This document shows positions 35,474 to 44,362 of a DNA stretch of 64,000 bases, piece after piece. The notes beneath the pieces were generated by a model that made no database searches, was not told the origin of the DNA, and saw nothing but the letters and a program-made list of their open reading frames with translations. Position 1 is the first letter of the stretch. The number at the start of each line of letters is the position of its first letter. Location: the NCBI RefSeq assembly GCF_900606115.1, contig NZ_UWPJ01000008.1, positions 235,882 through 299,881 on the forward strand, in the 5' to 3' direction. Position numbers and translations under genes: made by a program. This DNA is from Pigmentiphaga humi. Lineage in GTDB: Bacteria > Pseudomonadota > Gammaproteobacteria > Burkholderiales > Burkholderiaceae_B.

Positions 35474-37156
35474 ATGATTCCCACCCCTTCCCTGCGCACA
35501 GGCGGACAGATCCTGGTCGATGCGCTGAAAATCCACGGCGTCGATCACGCGTTCTGCGTGCCCGGCGAAAGTTTCCTGCCGGCGCTCGACGCGCTGCATG
35601 CCGCCCGCGACAGCATCCGCACCGTCGTCTGCCGCCAGGAAGGCGCGGCGGCGCATATGGCGGAAGCCTACGGCAAGCTGACCGGCAAACCCGGCGTATG
35701 CCTGGTCACGCGCGGGCCGGGCGCCACCAACGCCAGCATAGGCGTGCATACCGCCAGCCAGGACTCCACGCCCATGGTGCTGCTGGTGGGACAAGTCGGC
35801 ACGGGCCTGCTCGAACGGCAGGCCTGGCAGGAGATCGACGTACGCGCCATGTTCGGCTCGCTGGCCAAGTGGGCCACCCAGGTCGATCACCTGGAGCGCC
35901 TGCCCGAAATGATGAACCGCGCCTTCCAGACCGCCGTATCGGGCCGGCCCGGGCCGGTCGTGGTGGGGCTGCCCGAGGATGTGCTCTACCAGCACCTGGA
36001 CGTGGCCGATACGCGGCCATTCGTGCCGGTGCAGCCGCAGCCCGGCACGGAAGACATGGAGCGATTGCGCGGCCTGATCGAACGATCGCGCCGCCCGCTG
36101 CTGGTGCTCGGGGGCGGCGGCTGGTCCGCCGACGCCTGCGACGACATGCGCGCCTTCGCCCAAGCCTTCCAGCTGCCCGTGGGGACCGCCTTCCGCCGCC
36201 AGGACCTGTTCGACAACACCCATCCCAACTATGCGGGAGACATCGGCGTCGGCGTGGCAGACACCCTGGCGCAGCGGGTCCGCCAGGCCGACCTGGTGAT
36301 CGCCGTCGGCGCCCGCCTGGGCGAGACCACCACGGCCGGCTACACCCTGCTCGGCGTACCCGACATGGAAGCGCGCTTCGTGCACGTCCACCCGGCCATC
36401 GACGAGCTGGGCAAGGTCTATCGGCCCGACCTGGCCATCAACGCCGGCATGGCGGCGTTCGCTGCGGCCGCCAGCCGGCTGGCGCCGCCCGCCGATCCCG
36501 TATGGAGCGACTGGACCCGGTCGGCCAACGCCGACTACCTCGCCACCCTGGCGCCGCCCGCCATGCCGGGCACGCTGAACCTGGGCGAAGTCGTCCGGCA
36601 CCTGCGCGAGCGCCTGCCGGCCGACGCCATCGTCACCAACGGCGCCGGCAACTACACGGGCTGGATCCACCGCTTCTTCCAATACCCGGGTTTCCGCACC
36701 CAGCTTGCGCCGGCCAGCGGCGTCATGGGCTATGGAACGCCGGCCGCGTGCGCGGCGGCGCTGCTGCATCCGGACCGGACAGTGGTCTGCTTCGCCGGCG
36801 ACGGATGCTTCCTGATGAACAGTCAGGAGCTGGCCACCGCGCGGCAGTACGGGCTGCGCGTGGTGTTCATCGTCGTCAACAACGGCATGTACGGCAGCAT
36901 CCGCATGCACCAGGAGATCCACTATCCCGGCCGGGTGTTCGGCACCTCGCTGGAGAACCCCGACTTCCCGGCACTGGCTGCCGCCTATGGCATCGAGGGC
37001 CACCTCGTCGAACGCACCGCCGATTTCGCGGCGTGCTTCGAGCGCGCGCTGGCCGCGCCGCACGGCGCGCTGATCGAACTGCGCATCGACCCCGAGGCCA
37101 TCACGCCGCGCACCACGCTGTCGGCACTGCGCCGCAAGAGCGAACAGGGCCGGTAA
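35474..37156 (+). CDS. Thiamine diphosphate-dependent decarboxylase/acetolactate synthase-like enzyme
   Basis: A 560-residue ThDP enzyme with the full three-domain layout. The PYR domain holds Glu56 in VCRQEGAAAHMAEAYG, and the PP domain holds GDGCFLMNSQEL from residue 442 followed by IVVNNGMYGSIRMHQE. It resembles acetolactate synthase-type and benzoylformate decarboxylase-type proteins; no FAD-specific evidence decides between them. It precedes the DpgC-like oxygenase gene by 35 bp and an aldehyde dehydrogenase gene by 1.5 kb, the order expected if it decarboxylates the 2-oxo acid made by the oxygenase to an aldehyde. TAGGAGCC lies upstream of the ATG. Confidence 0.87.
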   Translation: MIPTPSLRTGGQILVDALKIHGVDHAFCVPGESFLPALDALHAARDSIRTVVCRQEGAAAHMAEAYGKLTGKPGVCLVTRGPGATNASIGVHTASQDSTPMVLLVGQVGTGLLERQAWQEIDVRAMFGSLAKWATQVDHLERLPEMMNRAFQTAVSGRPGPVVVGLPEDVLYQHLDVADTRPFVPVQPQPGTEDMERLRGLIERSRRPLLVLGGGGWSADACDDMRAFAQAFQLPVGTAFRRQDLFDNTHPNYAGDIGVGVADTLAQRVRQADLVIAVGARLGETTTAGYTLLGVPDMEARFVHVHPAIDELGKVYRPDLAINAGMAAFAAAASRLAPPADPVWSDWTRSANADYLATLAPPAMPGTLNLGEVVRHLRERLPADAIVTNGAGNYTGWIHRFFQYPGFRTQLAPASGVMGYGTPAACAAALLHPDRTVVCFAGDGCFLMNSQELATARQYGLRVVFIVVNNGMYGSIRMHQEIHYPGRVFGTSLENPDFPALAAAYGIEGHLVERTADFAACFERALAAPHGALIELRIDPEAITPRTTLSALRRKSEQGR

Positions 37157-37191
37157 GGCCCATCCCCCCATTCCTTGTACGGAGCCCCATC

Positions 37192-38628
37192 ATGATCGAG
37201 CACATCCCACCCAACGACCGGCAACCCCGCCTGGACGCCGCGGCGCTGCCGCGCGAGAAAACCGCCGCCTTCCTGGAAGCCGTCGCGGGCTGGGAAAAGC
37301 ACGCGGCGGCTTCCGGACTGGACAGCGACCTGCAGGCGGTCGGCGCCATCTGCCGGCAAGGCCGCCAGCTGCTGGCGGCGCTGCCCTTGAAATCCGCCCG
37401 CGACGCCGTCCAGAAAGATGCCGGCCATGTGGTGTTCCATCTGATGGCCGAGGCCTCGTGGCGCTTCTTCCGCTACCACGCCCACGCCCTGTACCGGGAC
37501 TTGACGGACCACGGCAGGCGGCCGCTGCGCGCGGACGAGCTCGCGTGGCGCGCGGCCGAGCGCGTACCCGGCGTGCTGCCCACCGAAGCGGAACTGCGCG
37601 AGGAAGCCGAGCTGCTGCAAAGAGACAAGGACGGCCTGGAGATCAATCAGGGATTGTTCTTCAGCCACCTGTTCACCGACCGCGCCATCGGCTCGCACCT
37701 GCTGCGCACGATGCTGCGGCCGCTCCCGCAGTCGTATGAATACCTGGACGAGTTCCGCAAGACCGGACGCGTGCAGCTCGACAAGGCGCTGCTCGAGGCC
37801 CGCGGCCAGGCCGGTTTCCTGACCTTCCAGAACCTACGCTACCTGAACGCCGAGGACGACACCACCATGGTGCCGTTCGAAGTGGCCACCGACCTCATTC
37901 TGCTGCACCCCGACCTGCGGCTGGGCGTCATGCGCGGCGGCGTGGTCGACCATCCCAAGTACGCGGGCCGACGCGTGTTCTCGGCCGGCATCAACCTGAC
38001 CCACATCTACCACGGCAAGAAATCCTACCTGGGCTTCCTGACCAAGAACCTGGGCTTCTTCAACAAGGTGCACCGGGGCATCCAGCCACCCGGGCCCGAC
38101 AGCCTGGACGTTCCGCTGGACGAACCCGAGTCCACCATCGAGAAACCCTGGGTGGCGGTGATCGAGACCTTCGCCATCGGCGGCGGGTGCCAGCTGCTGC
38201 TGGTGGCCGACTACGTCATCGCGGAGGCCGGCTCGTTCTTCAGCCTGCCGGCGCGCAAGGAAGGCATCATTCCGGGCCTGGCCAACCTGCGGCTGCCGCG
38301 CTTCACGGGCGAGGCGCTGGCCCGCCAGGCCATCATGTTCGACAAGCTGTTCAAGGTCGAATCCCCCGAAGGCCGCACGCTCGTCAGCGAAGTGGCCGAC
38401 CGCGCCGACATCGACGCCGCCGTGGAGCGCTGCGCGGTCAATGCGCTGGGCGCCGGCATGGTCAGCATCAGCGCCAACCGCAAGGCGCTGCGCGCCCAGG
38501 CAGAACCGATGGAAGCGCTGCGCCAGTACATGGTCACCTACGCGCGGGAGCAGGCCTTCTGCCACCTGAGCGACGACCTCATCAACAACCTCGAGAAAAA
38601 CTGGAACGCCAAAGAGCGCAAGCTCTGA
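37192..38628 (+). CDS. DpgC-like arylacetyl-CoA dioxygenase (crotonase superfamily, cofactor-independent)
   Basis: A 478-residue protein with a long helical N-terminus (about 200 residues) and a crotonase core, the architecture of DpgC, the (3,5-dihydroxyphenyl)acetyl-CoA 1,2-dioxygenase of glycopeptide-antibiotic producers. Near-diagnostic segments are VFSAGINLTHIYHGK, GFFNKVHRG, the oxyanion-hole and active-site motif GGGCQ at residues 330-334 within FAIGGGCQLLLVADYV, and PARKEGIIPGLANLRLPRF. DpgC uses O2 without metal or flavin to turn the CoA thioester into an arylglyoxylate and free CoA. No antibiotic genes (DpgA, B, D or peptide synthetases) are here; the neighbours are ligases, ThDP enzymes, an aldehyde dehydrogenase and a UbiD protein, implying a catabolic use. 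GGAG lies upstream of the ATG. Confidence 0.88.
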   Translation: MIEHIPPNDRQPRLDAAALPREKTAAFLEAVAGWEKHAAASGLDSDLQAVGAICRQGRQLLAALPLKSARDAVQKDAGHVVFHLMAEASWRFFRYHAHALYRDLTDHGRRPLRADELAWRAAERVPGVLPTEAELREEAELLQRDKDGLEINQGLFFSHLFTDRAIGSHLLRTMLRPLPQSYEYLDEFRKTGRVQLDKALLEARGQAGFLTFQNLRYLNAEDDTTMVPFEVATDLILLHPDLRLGVMRGGVVDHPKYAGRRVFSAGINLTHIYHGKKSYLGFLTKNLGFFNKVHRGIQPPGPDSLDVPLDEPESTIEKPWVAVIETFAIGGGCQLLLVADYVIAEAGSFFSLPARKEGIIPGLANLRLPRFTGEALARQAIMFDKLFKVESPEGRTLVSEVADRADIDAAVERCAVNALGAGMVSISANRKALRAQAEPMEALRQYMVTYAREQAFCHLSDDLINNLEKNWNAKERKL

Positions 38629-38656
38629 GGCATCCGGCAACCTCCACGGAGCACGC

Positions 38657-40099
38657 ATGCCTGCCGAACGAACCGATCCCAAACTCTATATCGACGGCCA
38701 ATGGATAGGCGGCAACGGCCGCGATACCATTCCCGTCATCGACCCCGCCACGGGCGAAGCCATCGGCGACCTGCCCGTCGCGACGGCCGCGGACCTGGAT
38801 CGCGCATTGCAGTCGGCGGCCTCGGCCTGGCCGACGTGGAGCGCCACGCCCGCGGTGGAACGGGGCCGCCTGCTGCGCCGCGCCGCCGAGAACTTCCGGT
38901 CGCGCCGCGAATCCATTGCCCGGATGCTGACGCAGGAGGAAGGCAAGCCGTTGTCCGAAGCGCTGGTCGAGGTCGATGGCGCCGCCGGCCACATCGAGTG
39001 GATGGCCGAAGAAGGCCGGCGCGGCTACGGCCGCGTCGTCGCGGGCCCCGCGGGTATCCGCCAGACCGTGCTGAAGCGGCCGTTCGGCGTGGCGGCGGCG
39101 TTCGCGCCGTGGAATTTCCCCGCAACCACGCCGGCCCGCAAGCTCAGCGCCTCGCTGGCGGCCGGATGCTGCTGCATCTTGAAAGCCCCCGAAGAAACAC
39201 CGCTCACCGCCATGGAAATGGTCCGCTCCTTTGTCGAGGCTGGCGTGCCACGGGGCGTAATCAACCTGGTGTGGGGCGTGCCCGCCGACATCTCCACGCA
39301 CCTGATCGCCTCTCCGGTGGTGCGCAAGGTGTCGTTCACCGGTTCGACCGCGGTCGGCCGGCAGCTGGCGGCGCTGGCTGCCGCAGCCGTCAAGCCCATC
39401 ACCATGGAACTGGGCGGGCACGCGCCCGTCCTGGTGTTCGACGACGTCGACGTCGAGCAGGTCGTGCGGCTGTGCATCGCCAGCAAGTATCGCAACGCCG
39501 GCCAGGTCTGCGTCTCGCCGACCCGCTTCTACGTGCACGAGCGCATCTACGACCGGTTCGTCTCGGCATTCGCCCAGGCCGTATCCGGCCTGAAGCTCGG
39601 CAACGGGCTGGACGACGGCACGCAGATGGGCCCGCTCGCCAATACGCGCAGGCTTGCCGCGGTGGAGAACACCGTGGCCGACCTGCGCTACGCCGGCGCG
39701 CGGCTGGTCGTGGGCGGCGAACGCCTGGACCGCGCCGGCAATTTCTTCAGTCCCACCGTGTTCGCCGACGTGCCGCCGACGGCCCGCGCCATGCGCGAAG
39801 AACCTTTCGGCCCGATCGCGCTGCTGCTACCCTTTCGCGACGAAGAGGCCGTCATCGAGCAGGCCAACGCCCTGCCCTACGGACTGGCCGCCTATGCCTT
39901 CACCCGCGACGCCGGACGCCAGTTGCGGCTTTCCGAAAAACTGGACACCGGCATGCTGGGCCTCAACACCTTCTTCATCAACGGCCCCGAGACGCCGTGG
40001 GGCGGGGTGAAAGAAAGCGGCTACGGCAGCGAAGGCGCCACCGAAGGGCTCGAAGCCTATCAAACCACCCGCCTGGTCGTACAGACCTCGCAGTTCTGA
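38657..40099 (+). CDS. Aldehyde dehydrogenase (succinate-semialdehyde/aryl-aldehyde type)
   Basis: A 480-residue NAD(P)-dependent aldehyde dehydrogenase. The N-terminal YIDGQW..P.TGEAIGDLP, AAFAPWNFP, KAPEETPLTA, the catalytic Glu in MELGGHAPVLVF and the catalytic Cys285 in NAGQVCVSP are all present, as is EEPFGP near the C-terminus. Overall it looks most like the succinate-semialdehyde dehydrogenase branch, a group that includes benzaldehyde-oxidising enzymes. It follows the DpgC-like gene by 28 bp and probably oxidises the aldehyde released by the ThDP decarboxylase to the aromatic acid. Confidence 0.92.
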   Translation: MPAERTDPKLYIDGQWIGGNGRDTIPVIDPATGEAIGDLPVATAADLDRALQSAASAWPTWSATPAVERGRLLRRAAENFRSRRESIARMLTQEEGKPLSEALVEVDGAAGHIEWMAEEGRRGYGRVVAGPAGIRQTVLKRPFGVAAAFAPWNFPATTPARKLSASLAAGCCCILKAPEETPLTAMEMVRSFVEAGVPRGVINLVWGVPADISTHLIASPVVRKVSFTGSTAVGRQLAALAAAAVKPITMELGGHAPVLVFDDVDVEQVVRLCIASKYRNAGQVCVSPTRFYVHERIYDRFVSAFAQAVSGLKLGNGLDDGTQMGPLANTRRLAAVENTVADLRYAGARLVVGGERLDRAGNFFSPTVFADVPPTARAMREEPFGPIALLLPFRDEEAVIEQANALPYGLAAYAFTRDAGRQLRLSEKLDTGMLGLNTFFINGPETPWGGVKESGYGSEGATEGLEAYQTTRLVVQTSQF

Positions 40100-40119
40100 T
40101 CCATCCGTCAGGAGTCTCC

Positions 40120-41514
40120 ATGGCACACGCCGCACCCATCACCACCCTTCGCGACTGGCTGGACCGCCTGGCCGGCGACGGCCGCCTCGCACTGATCGAG
40201 CCGCGCAAATCGCTGCGCTTCGAGATCGCGGCCATCGCCTCGCGGCTGGACGGGCAGCAGGCCACCTTCTTCCCCATGCCGGAAGGACACGGCATCCCCG
40301 TCCTGTCCGGCATCGTGTCGCGCCGAGAATGGATCGCCGAAGCCATGGGCGTGCCGCAGGCCGAGCTGCTCGGCCGCTATCAACAGGCGGTCGGCAATCC
40401 CGTGCCATGCCGGGAAGTGGCCGAGGCGCCGGTGCAAGAGGTCGTGCACCGCGACGCCATCGACATCGGCGCGCTGCTGCCGGCGCCCGTCCACAACGAA
40501 CACGACGGCGGCGCGTACCTGACGGCCGGCCTGCTCGTCAGCGCCAATCCGGAGACCGGCCGGCAGAACGTATCGATCAACCGCTGCCACCTGAAGGGCG
40601 GCAACCGCATGGGCGTATCGGTATCGTCGCGCGACACCGGGACCTTCCTCAACCAGTGCGAGAAGGCCGGCAAGCCCTTGCCGATCGCCATCGCCATCGG
40701 CGTCGACCCCTTGACGCTGATGGCTTCGCAAGCCCTGGTAGCCATGGACCAGGACGAGCTGGAGGTGGCCGGCGCGCTGCGCGGCGAGGCGGTGCGGGTC
40801 GTCAAATGCCTGACCAACGACCTGCGCGTGCCGGCCGACGCCGAAATCGTGCTGGAAGGCCGCATCCTGCCCAACGTGCGCGAACCCGAAGGCCCCTTCG
40901 GCGAATTCACCCAGTACTACGGCCCGCGCGGCGACCGCTTCGTCATCGAGATCGACGCCATCACGCACCGGCGCTCGCCCATCTTCCATACCATCATCGG
41001 CGGCGGCACCGAGCACATCCTGCTGGGCGCCGTCGCGCGCGAGGCCAGTTTCCTCACCACCATGCAGCGCACCTTCCCCAACGTGACGAACGTGCACCTG
41101 GCCCCCGGCGGCGTCGGACGCTACCACCTGTACGTGCAGATGAAGAAGGTGCACGAAGGCAGCGCCAAGAACGTGATCTTCAGCGCCTTTGCCATGCATC
41201 ACGACGTCAAGCAGGTCATCGTGGTGGACGAGGACATCGACCTGTACAACCCGCAGGAAGTCGAATGGGCCGTGGCCACGCGCTTCCAGGCGGACCGCGA
41301 CCTCGTCCTGGTGGACAACTGCCGGGCTTCGCGGCTGGACCCCACCTCGCGCGGCGGGGTGGGGTCGAAGCTGGGGATGGACGCCACCAAGCCCGTCAAT
41401 GCCCCGCCCGAGCAGTTCCTGCGCATCGGCGTGCCGGGCAGGAATACGCTCGACCTCGAAGCGGTAAGATCGACACTCGCGCCCAGTGCATGGCGCGAGA
41501 CGTGCCGGGACTAG
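40120..41514 (+). CDS. UbiD-family prenyl-FMN-dependent (de)carboxylase
   Basis: A 464-residue UbiD-type enzyme. It shows NRCHLKGGNRMGV, the EPEGPFGE segment at residues 255-262 whose glutamates form the catalytic acid/base pair in this family, and HTIIGGGTEHILLG plus DDIDLYN-like metal/prFMN-binding regions (DEDIDLYNPQEVEWAVATRF). These enzymes decarboxylate phenolic, aromatic or unsaturated acids using prenylated FMN, so a UbiX partner is needed; none is encoded in the window. GGAG lies seven bases before the ATG at 40120. Its place after the aldehyde dehydrogenase suggests removal of the ring carboxylate, for example dihydroxybenzoate to a dihydroxybenzene. Confidence 0.92.
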   Translation: MAHAAPITTLRDWLDRLAGDGRLALIEPRKSLRFEIAAIASRLDGQQATFFPMPEGHGIPVLSGIVSRREWIAEAMGVPQAELLGRYQQAVGNPVPCREVAEAPVQEVVHRDAIDIGALLPAPVHNEHDGGAYLTAGLLVSANPETGRQNVSINRCHLKGGNRMGVSVSSRDTGTFLNQCEKAGKPLPIAIAIGVDPLTLMASQALVAMDQDELEVAGALRGEAVRVVKCLTNDLRVPADAEIVLEGRILPNVREPEGPFGEFTQYYGPRGDRFVIEIDAITHRRSPIFHTIIGGGTEHILLGAVAREASFLTTMQRTFPNVTNVHLAPGGVGRYHLYVQMKKVHEGSAKNVIFSAFAMHHDVKQVIVVDEDIDLYNPQEVEWAVATRFQADRDLVLVDNCRASRLDPTSRGGVGSKLGMDATKPVNAPPEQFLRIGVPGRNTLDLEAVRSTLAPSAWRETCRD

Positions 41515-41550
41515 CCCGGCCCGTTTGCATCATTTCTCGGGAGCCCACGC

Positions 41551-43149
41551 TTGCTGACTCTTCCCGACCTGCTGCGCAGCACCGTCCAGGCTCACGGCCG
41601 CCGTCCGGCCATCGTCGGCGACGGCAGCGGCCTGAACTGGGCGCAATATGCCGACAGCGTGGCCCGCACGGCGCACATGCTGCAGGCGCTGGGGCTGCGC
41701 GCGGGCGACCGCTTCGCCACGCTGTGCCGCAACTCCGTGCGCCATGCCCAGTTGCTGCAAGGCGGCTATTGGGCCGGCATCGTGCCGATTCCGATGAACT
41801 TCCGCCTGACCGGCGCCGACATCGCGTGGATGCTGGACAACGCGGCATGCCGCGCGCTGTTCGTCGATGCGGACCTCCTCTACCTGCTGGACCAGGCGCA
41901 TCTTGCGCCATGGCACGGCCGCGCGGTATGCGTCGGCGCGGCGCCGGACGCCTGCGGCCTTCCCGCCACGGATGCCCTGCTGGACGGCGCGCCGCCGGCC
42001 GCGCCGCATCCGTCCGCCGAAGACGACCTCGCGCTGTGCCTCTATACCGGCGGCACTACCGGGCGCGGCAAGGGCGTGCGGCTCAGCCATCGCAACATCG
42101 TCGCCAACGCGCTCCAGCTGGCGCGGGTCATGGCGCCCTGCGCCGACGACATCTACCTCCACGTGTCGCCGATGTTCCACTCCACCGACCTGAAAGCCAC
42201 GGTGGTCAGCATGTTCGGCGGCGGGCACGTATACATGAAAGAGGCCTCGCCCGAAGAAGTGCTGGAAACCATCGAACGCCACCGCGTCACCATCGCCAGC
42301 CTGCTGCCCAGCCTGATCGCGCGCATCCTCGCGGAAACCCGGGTCGAGCGCTACGACCTGCGCAGCCTGCGCCTGATCAGCTACGGCACCTCGCCGCTGG
42401 ACGAAGACTGCCTGCGGGCGGCGATGAAGGCGTTCTCCCACGTCGGCTTCCACCAGTGCTACGGCCTGACCGAGACGTCGCCCTTCATCGCCATCCTCGA
42501 CGAAACCGCGCATCGTCTCGCCGCGACCGACCGGCCGGAACTGTTCAAGGCGGCCGGCCGCGTCCTGCCCGGGACGCGCCTGGCCCTGCTCGACGACGAA
42601 GGCAGGGAAGTGCCGCCGGGCGCCACGGGAGAGATCGTCGTATCCGGGCCGCAGGTGGGCCTGGGCTACCTGGGCCTGCCTGGCGAGGACGCGCGCGCGT
42701 TCCGCGACGGCGTCTTCCACACCGGCGATGCGGGCCGCCTCGACGAAGACGGCTACCTCTACATCCTGGACCGCAAGCAAGAGGTGATCGCCGCCCGTGG
42801 CGCCTGCGTCTACACGCGGGCAGTCGAAGACGTGCTGCACCACTGCCCCGGCGTCGCCGAGGCCGCCGTCATCGGCGTGCCCGATGCCGACGACGGCGAG
42901 GCGCTGCTGGCGGTCGTGGTGGCCGACGGCGCCGTTCCCCCCGCGCCAGGCGCCATCGTCGGATTCTGCGAAAGCCACCTGGCCCCCGGCCTGGTGCCCC
43001 GCCAGTTCATGTTCGTGGACGGCCTGCCGCGCACGCCGATGGGAAAGGTCAAGAAGCAGGAACTGCAGGAAGCCTATCGTTCGCTGATGCAGGCGGGCGG
43101 CGCGGCGGCCCCGGCGGTACGGCCGCGCACGCGCGCAAAAAGCCTCTGA
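41551..43149 (+). CDS. Acyl/aryl-CoA ligase-like protein, copy 2, with degenerate hinge motif
   Basis: A 532-residue paralogue of the ligase at 32882, starting at TTG 41551 with CGGGAG seven bases ahead. The adenylation motifs are conserved (YTGGTTGRGKGV, SYGTSPLD, YGLTETSPF), and the C-terminal PMGKVKKQEL lysine is present. The A8 hinge is altered: from Asp407 it reads DRKQEVIAARGACVY followed by AVE, where copy 1 has DRKKDMVITGGENVY and EVE. That loop carries the residues that set up thioester formation, so this copy may have changed acceptor use. It also has an extra basic Ala-rich tail of about 20 residues. It is the last gene of the operon. Confidence 0.87.
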   Translation: MLTLPDLLRSTVQAHGRRPAIVGDGSGLNWAQYADSVARTAHMLQALGLRAGDRFATLCRNSVRHAQLLQGGYWAGIVPIPMNFRLTGADIAWMLDNAACRALFVDADLLYLLDQAHLAPWHGRAVCVGAAPDACGLPATDALLDGAPPAAPHPSAEDDLALCLYTGGTTGRGKGVRLSHRNIVANALQLARVMAPCADDIYLHVSPMFHSTDLKATVVSMFGGGHVYMKEASPEEVLETIERHRVTIASLLPSLIARILAETRVERYDLRSLRLISYGTSPLDEDCLRAAMKAFSHVGFHQCYGLTETSPFIAILDETAHRLAATDRPELFKAAGRVLPGTRLALLDDEGREVPPGATGEIVVSGPQVGLGYLGLPGEDARAFRDGVFHTGDAGRLDEDGYLYILDRKQEVIAARGACVYTRAVEDVLHHCPGVAEAAVIGVPDADDGEALLAVVVADGAVPPAPGAIVGFCESHLAPGLVPRQFMFVDGLPRTPMGKVKKQELQEAYRSLMQAGGAAAPAVRPRTRAKSL

Positions 43150-43168
43150 GGCATGCCGGCAACCCCGA

Positions 43169-44335
43169 TCACATTCCTGCCGAGGGAATCTCCGTAAGAA
43201 ATCCGGCGCATCCGGCCAGGTCGGGCTCGGCTCCCAGTCCGGGACGGTCGGATAGCCGCACGGCGCCTTCCTCCACCACGAACGCAGGCTGCGCCAGCCC
43301 GTCGCGCAGGGGGTTGGGATTCGCGTCGACCTCCACATAGCCGGGTCCGCCTACGGCGGCCTTCAGGTGCAATGCCGCCAACAGGCCGATGCCCCCGCCC
43401 AGCCAATGAGGGCAGAACCACAGACCGTGTTCGGCCGCGATGCGCGCCACGGCCAGGCTGCCGGACAGTCCGCCCCACTTGCCGATGTCGGGCTGGAGAA
43501 TCGCCAGGGCGCCGGACTGCGCATGCGAGGCGAAGGCCTCCAGCCCGGCCAGGTTTTCGCCGGCGGCGAGCCGCAGCGGTTGGCGGGCAGCGAGCTCGGT
43601 CCATCGTTCGATCGGCGCATCCGCGCGCAACGGCTCTTCCAGCCAGAGCAGGTCGTACCGCGCCATGCGCTCGCCGGCCCTGCACGCCTCATCGAAATCC
43701 CACCCCTGGTTGGCATCGACCATCAGCGCGGACGCCGGGCCGATCGCGTCGCGCATGGCGCGCAGATTGGCGTCGTCCCGTTCCGCGCCGAAACCCACCT
43801 TGAGCTTGAAGGCCCGGTAGCCTTCTTCGTAGCGTGCGCGTGCGATTTTTTCCGGCGCGGTCGGATTGATTCCCGAGGCGTATACCGGCACCGGCCCGGA
43901 CGTCAGGCCGCCCAGCATGCGCCACAGCGGCATTCCGGCGCGCTTGGCCGCGATGTCCCAGAGGGCCTGCTCCACGCCGGCGATCGCATTGTGGATCGGG
44001 CCAGGCTCGCCGGTCTGGAGGACCAGCACCGCCATGCGATCGGCCAGCTGCCGCCAGCAGGCCGCGGGGTCGGGCCATGCCTCGGCAAGCACCAGGGGCT
44101 TCAGGTAGGCCAGCGCCAGGCGGGCGCGGTGCTCCGCTCCCACGCTCGGAAAGTTGCACCAGATCTCGCCCCAGCCGGTGATGCCGTCGGCGTCGGTCAG
44201 CTTGACCAGCACGGCGGGACGATCGTTCATGATGCCGAAAGAGGTCTGCACCGGCGGCACGGCAGGCGCCCTGAAGAGCAGGATCTCGAAATCGCGTATG
44301 GCCAATGCATCGCCGGGGTCGCCGAGGGAATTCAA
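43169..44335 (-). CDS. Enolase-superfamily enzyme, mandelate racemase-like subgroup
   Basis: A 388-residue TIM-barrel enzyme with capping domain. The catalytic set can be placed: Lys177-x-Lys179 (FKLKVG), metal ligands Asp207 (MVDANQGW), Glu233 (WLEEPL) and Glu260 (AAGENL), and an Asp283/His310 pair (QPDIGKWGG, FCPHWLGGG). KxK on one side and the Asp-His pair on the other is the mandelate racemase arrangement rather than that of muconate cycloisomerase. It starts at TTG 44335 with AAGGAG eight bases upstream, 27 bp after the sulfatase stop. It is convergent with the ligase 2 gene. The substrate, probably a 2-hydroxy or sugar acid, is unknown. Confidence 0.85.
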   Translation of the reverse strand: MNSLGDPGDALAIRDFEILLFRAPAVPPVQTSFGIMNDRPAVLVKLTDADGITGWGEIWCNFPSVGAEHRARLALAYLKPLVLAEAWPDPAACWRQLADRMAVLVLQTGEPGPIHNAIAGVEQALWDIAAKRAGMPLWRMLGGLTSGPVPVYASGINPTAPEKIARARYEEGYRAFKLKVGFGAERDDANLRAMRDAIGPASALMVDANQGWDFDEACRAGERMARYDLLWLEEPLRADAPIERWTELAARQPLRLAAGENLAGLEAFASHAQSGALAILQPDIGKWGGLSGSLAVARIAAEHGLWFCPHWLGGGIGLLAALHLKAAVGGPGYVEVDANPNPLRDGLAQPAFVVEEGAVRLSDRPGLGAEPDLAGCAGFLTEIPSAGM

Positions 44336-44362
44336 TTCCGGATCTCCTTGCAGGGGTGCGGA

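Noticed and set aside
30050..37156. Biosynthetic acetolactate synthase (ilvB) for the two ThDP enzymes
   Set aside because: No ilvN-type regulatory subunit or ilvC follows either gene, and the surroundings are ligases, an oxygenase, an aldehyde dehydrogenase and receptors of a catabolic operon.
40329..43340. A 1003-codon open frame on the + strand, in another phase of the UbiD and ligase 2 genes
   Set aside because: The Arg/Pro-rich translation has no family features, whereas the overlapping UbiD and ligase frames have intact catalytic motifs.
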